The notes beneath the pieces were generated by a model. The model searched no databases, had not been told where the DNA came from, and was given only the letters and a program-made list of their open reading frames with translations. The position numbers were made by a program, and so were the translations under genes. A stretch of 19,673 nt of DNA, from NCBI GenBank assembly GCA_041695325.1, contig JBGFRC010000052.1:1-19673 (forward strand), in the 5' to 3' direction. Of this stretch, positions 13,479-19,673 are shown one piece after another. The stretch is from SURF-13 sp041695325. GTDB lineage: Bacteria > Pseudomonadota > Gammaproteobacteria > SURF-13. Numbering within the stretch: position 1 is the stretch's first letter; each line of letters starts with the position of its first letter.

Positions 13479-14627
13479 ATGACTGAGTCAATATACATGC
13501 GTGTCTCATTGAGCGCGAGAGCAAAAGTGGCTTGTGTTATCCTCTTTTCTCTTGCCTCTTTTCTCTTTTCCTTGCCTTTACATGCTGAACGCATCAAGGA
13601 CATCGCCTCGGTCGGGGGGGTGCGCGGCAATCAACTGGTCGGTTATGGCCTGGTGGTGGGACTGAATGGCACCGGCGATCAAACTAGCCAGACGCCGTTC
13701 ACGGTGCAGAGCATGAAGAGCATGCTGGCGCAGTTCGGCGTCAACCTCCCGCCGGAAACCAGCCTGCAATTGAAGAACGTCGCCGCGGTGGCGTTGCACG
13801 CCGACCTGCCGCCGTTCGCCAAGCCGGGACAGATGATAGATGTCACCGTGACTTCCATCGGCAACGCCAAGAGTTTGCGCGGCGGTAGCCTTTTGATGGC
13901 GCCGTTGCGCGGCGCGGACGGCAACGTGTACGCCATTGCGCAAGGCAATCTGGTGGTCGGCGGCTTCGGCGCGGAGACCGATGACGGCTCCAGGATTTCC
14001 GTGAACATCCCCAGCGCCGGTCGCATCCCGAACGGCGCCACGATCGAGCGCAGCGTACTGACTTCGTTCGACGGCGACGCCGCCCTGGTGCTCAATCTGC
14101 ATACGGCGGATTTCACCACCGCCAAACGCATGAGCGAGGCGATCAACGCCGCTATCGGCGCGGGCTCGGCGCAGGCGCTGGACGCCTCCTCGGTGCGCGT
14201 GGCCGCGCCTTCCGACCCCGCGCAGCGCGTGAGCTTCATCTCGCTGCTGGAAAACCTCACCGTGGAGCCGGGCGAGGCCTCGGCCAAGGTCATCATCAAT
14301 TCACGCACTGGCACGGTGGTGATCGGCCGGCACGTGCGCGTGCTGCCCGCCGCAGTGTCGCACGGCAACCTGACGGTGACCATCGCCGCCACGCCCATCG
14401 TCAGCCAGCCGGGACCGCTGTCCCCCGGCACGACGCAAGTGGTGCCGCAATTCAACATCGAAGTAAAAGAAGAGCACAAGCGCATGTTTCTGCTCGATGC
14501 GGGCGTGTCGCTGAATGACATCGTGCGCGCGGTAAACCAGGTAGGCGCCGCGCCCGGCGATCTGGTGGCGATCCTGGAGGCGCTCAAGGAAGCCGGCGCG
14601 CTGCGCGCCGAGTTGATCGTGATTTAA
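13479..14627 (+). CDS. flgI: FlgI, P-ring protein
   Basis: This 382-residue periplasmic protein has a signal peptide whose hydrophobic core is VILFSLASFLFSL, with likely cleavage at LHA36-ERIKD. The mature N-terminus ERIKDIASVGGVRGNQLVGYGLVVGLNGTGDQT is the FlgI hallmark. It polymerises into the P ring in the peptidoglycan layer with help from FlgA. The ATG at 13479 follows AAAAGGATAAAACCA; a second ATG at 13497 would shorten the N-region and also give a normal signal peptide, so the start is not certain. The 51-base gap behind flgH is the widest of the operon and is purine-rich; a 13-base stretch of it (13456-13468) is perfectly complementary to 13558-13570 inside the signal-peptide codons. 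Confidence 0.96.
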   Translation: MTESIYMRVSLSARAKVACVILFSLASFLFSLPLHAERIKDIASVGGVRGNQLVGYGLVVGLNGTGDQTSQTPFTVQSMKSMLAQFGVNLPPETSLQLKNVAAVALHADLPPFAKPGQMIDVTVTSIGNAKSLRGGSLLMAPLRGADGNVYAIAQGNLVVGGFGAETDDGSRISVNIPSAGRIPNGATIERSVLTSFDGDAALVLNLHTADFTTAKRMSEAINAAIGAGSAQALDASSVRVAAPSDPAQRVSFISLLENLTVEPGEASAKVIINSRTGTVVIGRHVRVLPAAVSHGNLTVTIAATPIVSQPGPLSPGTTQVVPQFNIEVKEEHKRMFLLDAGVSLNDIVRAVNQVGAAPGDLVAILEALKEAGALRAELIVI

Positions 14628-14633
14628 TCCCGC

Positions 14634-15539
14634 ATGCTGCCGCTTGCCACAGGTTCAGAGGTGTATACCGATTTCCAGGGTCTGGCGCGTTTGCGCGCGC
14701 TGGCCGGGGACAATCCGCGGCAGGCACTGCGCGAGACCGCGCAGCAATTCGAGGCGCTGTTCACGCAGATGCTGCTCAAGAGCATGCGCGAGGCGCAAGC
14801 GGCCGATGATCCGTTTTCCAGTCCGCAGAGCGATTTATACCGCGACCTGTTTGATCAGCAGCTCGCCGTCACCCTTTCCAAAAGCGGCGCGCTCGGTATT
14901 GCTGACATACTGGAGCATCAACTGGGCGGCAATGCGCCTGCGGAGCAGCCTGTGCTCAATCCATTTACGGCGCGCCTGTTCAACGGCGCACCCGCGCCCG
15001 TGCCGCCGGCTGAACCGGCCGGCGCTGACATAAAGATGGACTCGCCGCGCGCCTTTATCGCCGCACTCTGGCCCTACGCCGAACAGGCCGCGCGCGAGCT
15101 GGGCGCGCAGCCGCAAACCCTGCTTGCCCATGCCGCCCTGGAAAGCGGCTGGGGACGACACATGATCGTACGCGCCGACGGGCGCAACAGCCATAATCTG
15201 TTCGGCATCAAGGCCGACGCGAGCTGGGACGGCGCGCGCGCCGTGGTTCCCACCCTGGAGTACGAAAACGGCGTGGCACGGCGCCGGCACGCCGCGTTCA
15301 GGGCTTATGATTCCTACGCCGCAAGCTTCCAGGATTACGTGCGCTTCCTGCGCGCCAATCCGCGTTATGAACAGGCGCTTAAAGTCACGCATGATCCGGC
15401 GGCGTTTGCCCAAGCCCTGCAAGACGCAGGTTACGCCACCGATCCGCGTTACGCGCAGAAGATTCTCGCCCTGCTGCGCGGCGGCGCGTTTAGCGGCGCG
15501 CACGTCGCTTCTTCCCGCGGCGGACAGCCGCAATCGTGA
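14634..15539 (+). CDS. flgJ: FlgJ, rod-cap protein with peptidoglycan hydrolase domain
   Basis: This 301-residue protein has two domains. Residues 28-95 form the rod-binding domain (ETAQQFEALFTQMLLKSMREA, SDLYRDLFDQQLAVTLSK). After a Pro/Ala-rich linker (100-135), residues 137-285 form a glucosaminidase/muramidase domain with the catalytic glutamate E170 in AALESGWGR, then NSHNLFGIKADASWDG and FRAYDSYAASFQDYVRFL. The fused enzyme is the gammaproteobacterial form, which locally opens peptidoglycan for the rod. The start is 6 bases past the flgI stop and has no clear ribosome binding site, suggesting coupling. Confidence 0.95.
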   Translation: MLPLATGSEVYTDFQGLARLRALAGDNPRQALRETAQQFEALFTQMLLKSMREAQAADDPFSSPQSDLYRDLFDQQLAVTLSKSGALGIADILEHQLGGNAPAEQPVLNPFTARLFNGAPAPVPPAEPAGADIKMDSPRAFIAALWPYAEQAARELGAQPQTLLAHAALESGWGRHMIVRADGRNSHNLFGIKADASWDGARAVVPTLEYENGVARRRHAAFRAYDSYAASFQDYVRFLRANPRYEQALKVTHDPAAFAQALQDAGYATDPRYAQKILALLRGGAFSGAHVASSRGGQPQS

Positions 15540-15579
15540 TGTCTGAGATGAACGCTACCCTGAACTTGAGGAGCAAACT

Positions 15580-17484
15580 ATGGCGGTAGGAGACATACTC
15601 GGTTCCGGCATTTCCGGGCTGCTGGCGTTTCAGCGCTCGCTCGCCGGCGCCAGCCACAACATCGCCAACGTCAACACCGAAGGCTACAGCCGCCAGCGCG
15701 TGGAGCTCGGTACGCGCCCGCCGCAGCCCAGCGGCGCTGGCTTTATCGGCCAAGGCGCACAGATTGAAGGCGTGCGCCGCATCTACGATGAGTTTCTCAC
15801 CCTGCAAGTACGCAGCTATACCTCCGCCAACGCACAACTGCAAAGTTATTACAGCCTGGCGAGTCAATTGGACAACCTGCTCGCCGATCCCCAGGCCGGT
15901 CTCAGCCCCAGCCTGCAGGACTTTTTCAACGCGGTGCAGGGCCTGGCCAACGATCCCGCCTCGATCCCCGCGCGCCAGGTGCTGCTCAGCAACGGCGAGA
16001 ACCTCGCCAAGCGGCTGCACGCGCTGGACCAGCGTATGCGCGACCTGCGCGGCGCCATCAACGGCCAGTTGCAGTCCGGCGTAAGCGAGATCAACGGCTA
16101 CGCGCAGGCGATCGCCAAGGTCAATCAAGCCATCAGCCTGGCGCAGGGCGCCGCTGGGGGGAAACCGCCCAACGATCTGCTCGACCAGCGCGATGCGCTG
16201 ATCGTCAAGCTAGCTCAACTGACCGGCGTCACCACGGTGGCGCAGGATAACGGCATGGTCAATGTATTCATCGGCAACGGCCAGACGCTGGTGGCGGGCA
16301 CCCAGGCCAGCGTCTTGAGCGTGACGAAAAATCCCTATGACCCCAGCCGCTACGAAATCGGCTATCAAAACAGTGACCAAGCCATCTCGGACAGCCTGAC
16401 CGGAGGCAAGCTGGGCGGAATGCTGCAATTCCGCAATCAGGTCCTGGACGGCACGCAAAACCTTTTGGGGCGCGTGGCCACGGGGCTTGCGCTCACCTTT
16501 AACGCCCAGCACCGCAAAGGGCAGGACTTGAATGGCGCGCTGGGCGCGGACTTTTTCAGCGTCGCAGCGCCCAAAACGTTCGCCCACTCGTCCAACACCG
16601 GCAATGCCGTGGTTGGCGCGACGCTTGCCTCCGCGAGCGCGCTCACCGGCAGCGATTATGTATTGCAGCGCACCAGCGGCGGTTACATGCTGACGCGCCT
16701 GTCGGATAACACCGTGACCACGCTCGCCACCTTCCCCGGCGGCGCTGAAACCGTGGACGGTCTCACGCTGAGTCTCACCTCCGGCGCGCTCAACGTGGGC
16801 GACCGCTTTTTGATCCAGCCCACGCGCAACGGCGCGGCGGATATCGCCGTGGCGGTGAAAGATGCCCGGTTGATCGCGGCGGCGGCGCCGGTGCGCAGCA
16901 GCGCCGCGCTCACCAATCAGGGCAACGCCACCATCTCCGCGGGCGAAGTGCTGGACAGCACCCACGCCGCGCTGCTCAACACCGTGACCATCACCTTCAA
17001 CAATCCGCCCACCACGTTCACCGTCTCCGGCGTGGTGCCCGATCCCTCGCCCGTCGCCTTTACCAGTGGAGCCAATATAGACTTCAACGGCTGGCGGGTG
17101 CAGATCACCGGCACGCCCCAGGCCGGCGACAGCTTCACCGTGCAGCAAAACACCAACGGCGTAAGCGACAACCGCAATGCCCTGCTGCTGGGGAACCTGC
17201 GCACCCAGCTCACGCTCGCGGGCGGCAGCGCGAGCTACCAGGATGCCTACGGACAACTGGTGGCCGACGTCGGCAGCAACACGTATCAAGCGGACATCGG
17301 ACGCCAGGCGCAGGAAACCCAACTGGCGCAAGCCAGGAACGCGCGTGACGCGACCTCCGGCGTGAATCTCGAAGAGGAGGCCGCCGATCTGGTGCGCTTC
17401 CAGCAAGCCTATCAGGCCGCGGCCCAGGTGATCAGCATCGCCGATACGCTATTCCAGAGCCTGTTGCTGGCGTTACGCCGTTAG
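15580..17484 (+). CDS. flgK: FlgK, hook-associated protein 1
   Basis: This 634-residue junction protein has the axial N-terminus (GISGLLAFQRSLAGASHNIANVNTEGYSRQRVEL, 10-43) and the C-terminal GVNLEEEAADLVRFQQAYQAAAQVI signature. The length is greater than E. coli FlgK (about 547) because of beta-rich inserts at roughly 352-425 and 450-530. The second insert ends FNGWRVQITGTPQAGDSFTV and is similar to a segment of FlgL. FlgK joins hook and filament, and FlgN is its chaperone. TTGAGGAGCAAACT precedes the ATG, giving an independent strong ribosome binding site after a 40-base gap; no promoter was recognised in that gap. Confidence 0.95.
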   Translation: MAVGDILGSGISGLLAFQRSLAGASHNIANVNTEGYSRQRVELGTRPPQPSGAGFIGQGAQIEGVRRIYDEFLTLQVRSYTSANAQLQSYYSLASQLDNLLADPQAGLSPSLQDFFNAVQGLANDPASIPARQVLLSNGENLAKRLHALDQRMRDLRGAINGQLQSGVSEINGYAQAIAKVNQAISLAQGAAGGKPPNDLLDQRDALIVKLAQLTGVTTVAQDNGMVNVFIGNGQTLVAGTQASVLSVTKNPYDPSRYEIGYQNSDQAISDSLTGGKLGGMLQFRNQVLDGTQNLLGRVATGLALTFNAQHRKGQDLNGALGADFFSVAAPKTFAHSSNTGNAVVGATLASASALTGSDYVLQRTSGGYMLTRLSDNTVTTLATFPGGAETVDGLTLSLTSGALNVGDRFLIQPTRNGAADIAVAVKDARLIAAAAPVRSSAALTNQGNATISAGEVLDSTHAALLNTVTITFNNPPTTFTVSGVVPDPSPVAFTSGANIDFNGWRVQITGTPQAGDSFTVQQNTNGVSDNRNALLLGNLRTQLTLAGGSASYQDAYGQLVADVGSNTYQADIGRQAQETQLAQARNARDATSGVNLEEEAADLVRFQQAYQAAAQVISIADTLFQSLLLALRR

Positions 17485-17493
17485 AACGCTCCC

Positions 17494-18702
17494 ATGCGCA
17501 TCTCCACCTCACAAACTTACCAGCAGGCGATCAGTAACATACTGGATCAGCAGGCGCAATTGATCAAAACCCAATTGCAGCTCGGCAGCGGGCGGCGCCT
17601 GCTCACGGCGGCGGATGATCCCGCCGCGGCTAGCCAGATTCTGGGCGTACAGCAAACCTTGTCCAGCACTACCCAGTATCAGGCCAACGGTAATACCGTA
17701 CGCGCGCGACTGGAGCTGGAAGAATCCGCGCTCACCAATGTGGGTGAGCTATTGCAGCATGTGCGCACGCTGGCGGTGCAGGCCAACAACGCCACGCAAA
17801 CCAACGAGACACGCGCCGCCATCGCCGTCGAGGTGCGTGCGCGGCTGGATGAGCTGCTGGCCCTGGCCAATACCCGCGACGCGAACGGCGAATACCTGTT
17901 CGCCGGCTTTCAGGGAAAGACCCAGCCCTTCAGCGTCACCGCCTCCGGCGCTTACGCGTACAACGGCGATCAGGGCCGGCGCTATCTGCAAGTGGGCCCT
18001 GCGCGCCAGATCGCCGTGGGCGACCCCGGCAGCACGGTATTCCAGGCGATACGCAACGGCAACGGCACCTTCGTCACCGCGCACAACAGCGGCAACGCCG
18101 GTACCGGCGTCATCAGCCCAGGCGCGGTGAGCGGCACCTTCGTCTCCGATACTTATACCCTGAGCTTTACCCAGGTTCTGTCCACCGACCCCATCACCTA
18201 TACCGTCACCGGCGCGGTGAGCGGCGTGGTGGCAAGCGGCACCTTCTCCAGCGGCGCGGCCATCAGCTTCAACGGCGCGCAAATCAGCGTCAGCGGCACG
18301 CCCGCCAACGGCGACAGCTTCACCATCAGCCCCAGCGCGAATCAGGACATGTTCACTACCCTGAAAAATCTGGCCGTCGCCCTGGAGACGCCGGTGAGCG
18401 GCGCGGCGGCGCAGGCCAAGTTGCACAACAGCATGAACCGCGCCCTGACCGACCTCGATCAGGCGCTGGGCAAGGTGCTGGAAATCCGCGCCGGCGTCGG
18501 CGCGCGGTTCAACGCGGTGGACAATCAGCAGGACCAGCACGAACACTTAAGCGTGGAACTGCAAAAAACGCTTTCCTCTCTTCAAGACGTGGACTACGCC
18601 CAGGCCACGAGCCTGCTGAACCGGCAACTCCTTGCGCTGCAAGCCGCCCAGCAGGCGTTTGTGAAGACGCAAAATTTGTCGCTGTTTAATTACCTTCGCT
18701 AG
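17494..18702 (+). CDS. flgL: FlgL, hook-associated protein 3
   Basis: This 402-residue flagellin-like protein starts MRISTSQTYQQAISNILDQQ, contains LGSGRRLLTAADDPAAASQIL (30-50) and FAGFQGKTQPF, and ends ALQAAQQAFVKTQNLSLFNYLR, the usual FlgL C-terminus. It forms the second junction layer on which flagellin assembles. A beta-rich insert at about 206-285 resembles the FlgK insert. The start lies 9 bases past flgK without a clear ribosome binding site. The stop TAG is part of the CTAG that begins the hairpin element at 18699. This is the last gene of the operon. Confidence 0.95.
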   Translation: MRISTSQTYQQAISNILDQQAQLIKTQLQLGSGRRLLTAADDPAAASQILGVQQTLSSTTQYQANGNTVRARLELEESALTNVGELLQHVRTLAVQANNATQTNETRAAIAVEVRARLDELLALANTRDANGEYLFAGFQGKTQPFSVTASGAYAYNGDQGRRYLQVGPARQIAVGDPGSTVFQAIRNGNGTFVTAHNSGNAGTGVISPGAVSGTFVSDTYTLSFTQVLSTDPITYTVTGAVSGVVASGTFSSGAAISFNGAQISVSGTPANGDSFTISPSANQDMFTTLKNLAVALETPVSGAAAQAKLHNSMNRALTDLDQALGKVLEIRAGVGARFNAVDNQQDQHEHLSVELQKTLSSLQDVDYAQATSLLNRQLLALQAAQQAFVKTQNLSLFNYLR

Positions 18703-18941
18703 CAGTTCGTTGAAAAACGAACTGCTCGGCGCCACAGGGGTGAGCCATGCCGGTGGCATGGCGAACGGGCGCACAGGACGTGCGCCCTGGACTTTTCCGC
18801 GGAGCCGGGACGGCGCAGCGGAAAAGTGCCGCATCGAAAATCAAACACACAAGTGTTTGATTTTCGGAGCGAGGCGCGGACATGCGCCGCGCCGAGCGAG
18901 TTGAAAATCGCCAAGGATGGCGATTTTCAACAAACTGCTAG
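18699..18941. mobile_element. CTAG-bounded MITE-like hairpin element, complete (element C, 243 bp)
   Basis: The ends are 18-bp terminal inverted repeats that match at 17 positions: CTAGCAGTTCGTTGAAAA at 18699-18716 against the complement of 18924-18941. Seven hairpins follow one another: 18701-18726 (11 bp, GAAA loop), 18744-18762 (8 bp), 18767-18787 (8 bp, AGGAC loop), 18791-18827 (10 bp, larger loop with an inner GCC/GGC), 18835-18866 (14 bp, ACAA loop), 18873-18893 (7 bp) and 18900-18931 (13 bp, AAGGAT loop). The element carries no credible gene. It separates flgL from the convergent GGDEF gene and may serve as a two-way terminator. Removing the element plus one CTAG restores CGC-TAG at the flgL end, as expected for insertion into a CTAG target. 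Confidence 0.85.
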
Positions 18942-18971
18942 AGGTTGCCGGAGATCCACCAGGCGCGGGGG

Positions 18972-19058
18972 TCACGGTTTTTTATCGAACCAGGCGAAAA
19001 CAAAACAGGCGAGCAACGCGGCCAGGAGCGAGGTCAAAGGAAATAGCCGCGTATCAGA
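18972..19058 (-). other. Open frame continuing past the GGDEF gene's amber stop; encodes a hydrophobic tail
   Basis: Between element C and the GGDEF gene, the frame of the GGDEF gene continues beyond its TAG for 28 codons to a TGA at 18974-18972. It reads SDTRLFPLTSLLAALLACF followed by VFAWFDKKP, which looks like one membrane-spanning helix with a charged end. A TTG at 19037 could start a 21-residue peptide, but no ribosome binding site is visible. It may be a remnant, a read-through extension or chance. Nothing else was seen in 18942-19058. Confidence 0.3.
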
Positions 19059-19673
19059 CTATCCGGCGCACTTCGCGGAGTGACAGCGGTTGCCGCCCGC
19101 CTGCTTGGCGCGATACATGGCCTGATCGGCACGCTCGAACGCCGTCTCCGGCGTATCCTGCCCGCAAAACTCGGTGAGCCCGCAGGAGATGCTGATCGGC
19201 ACCGCCTGTTCGCGGTAGTGGAACCGGCTGTTCGCCACCGCCGCCAGCAGCTTTTCCGCCACCGCCCGTGCGTCGCGCAACGGGGTCTCCGGCATCAGCA
19301 TGATGAACTCTTCGCCGCCGTAACGCGCCAGAAAGTCGGTTTTACGCAACTGACTTTGCAGCAACTGGGCGATGGTCTTGAGCGCTTTGTCTCCGGCCTT
19401 GTGGCCGTAAGTATCATTGATCGCCTTGAAACGGTCCACGTCCCACACCAGCAAGGCGAGCGGCGCGGCATAGCGTCTCCAGCGCGCGTGTTCATACTCC
19501 ACGCGCTCCTTATACGCCAGACGATTGGGCAGATCCGTCAAACCGTCCCGCAGCGCAAGCTGGCGTTCCTGGTGCAACCGTTCGCGCAACTGTTCGCTCT
19601 CGCCTTCCATGCAGCGCAATTTTTCGGTCAAGGCGTGCAGTTGCCGCTGAGCGGCGGCGTGACGCTCGGTTTC
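19059..19673 (-). CDS. GGDEF-domain diguanylate cyclase, C-terminal part (5' end beyond the right edge)
   Basis: The frame is open from the right edge to a TAG at 19061-19059, giving the last 204 residues. A charged, helical, probably coiled-coil stretch (1-45) leads into a GGDEF domain. The domain has DGLTDLPNRLAY, WDVDRFKAINDTYGHKAGD, the active GGEEF motif at 119-123, and an RKTD I-site (110-113) five residues ahead of it, so both catalysis and product inhibition by c-di-GMP are expected. The C-terminal ADQAMYRAKQAGGNR is standard. The sensory part is outside the window. It is convergent with flgL across element C. Its product would be the ligand of the PilZ brake protein at 1985-2734, though a functional link is not shown. 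Confidence 0.92.
   Translation of the reverse strand, partial: ETERHAAAQRQLHALTEKLRCMEGESEQLRERLHQERQLALRDGLTDLPNRLAYKERVEYEHARWRRYAAPLALLVWDVDRFKAINDTYGHKAGDKALKTIAQLLQSQLRKTDFLARYGGEEFIMLMPETPLRDARAVAEKLLAAVANSRFHYREQAVPISISCGLTEFCGQDTPETAFERADQAMYRAKQAGGNRCHSAKCAG

Noticed and set aside
16210..17406. A 398-residue open frame antisense to flgK
   Set aside because: It is a codon-phase shadow in GC-rich DNA, with His/Gly/Ala/Arg-rich composition and no recognisable domain; flgK is certain on the other strand.

Overview
The window looks like a chromosomal segment of a GC-rich, motile gammaproteobacterium with Pseudomonas/Chromatiales-type flagellar genetics. The grounds are the divergent rplU-rpmA / ispB pair with a tRNA-Pro beside it, the block flgN-flgM-flgA-cheV-cheR-flgBCDEFGHIJKL, and paired sigma54 (GG-N10-GC) and sigma28 (TAAA / CCGATAA) promoters. 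I cannot name the species.

Left edge (1-1600): the 5' end of rpmA (L27) and all of rplU (L21) run leftwards from a strong sigma70 promoter that overlaps the ispB start. ispB (octaprenyl diphosphate synthase) and tRNA-Pro(CGG) run rightwards. Behind the tRNA, its last 16 bases plus the downstream DNA are repeated in tandem with an exact 124-bp period (two full copies and one half copy), followed by a REP-like palindrome.

Regulatory and chemotaxis block (1985-8080): leftward genes are a YcgR-type PilZ flagellar brake, flgN, flgM (behind a near-consensus sigma28 promoter) and flgA (behind a sigma54 promoter and ending in a likely intrinsic terminator). Rightward genes are cheV (CheW-REC) behind a candidate sigma28 promoter, cheR, and a metallo-beta-lactamase-fold phosphodiesterase-like gene. 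Between cheV and cheR lies an inverted, decayed gene for a cyclic-nucleotide-binding/rhodanese protein with several frame breaks.

Structural operon (8372-18702): one sigma54 promoter precedes flgB-flgC-flgD-flgE-flgF-flgG-flgH-flgI-flgJ-flgK-flgL, which are tightly spaced and all on the + strand. Together they encode the rod, hook cap, hook, L and P rings, the rod-associated muramidase and the hook-filament junction proteins. FlgA serves P-ring assembly; FlgM, FlgN and the PilZ protein control sigma28, junction-protein chaperoning and c-di-GMP braking; CheV and CheR serve signalling. A partial GGDEF diguanylate cyclase enters from the right edge on the - strand.

The most unusual feature is a set of small non-coding elements bounded by CTAG with about 18-19 bp terminal inverted repeats and filled with back-to-back perfect hairpins: a fragment at 8066, a complete element at 8102-8271 (5 hairpins) and a complete element at 18699-18941 (7 hairpins). 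Both insertion sites lie exactly at gene ends and supply the stop codon of the upstream gene. The two complete elements differ in primary sequence, but the changes are matched in all copies of the terminal motif, which suggests that folding is selected.
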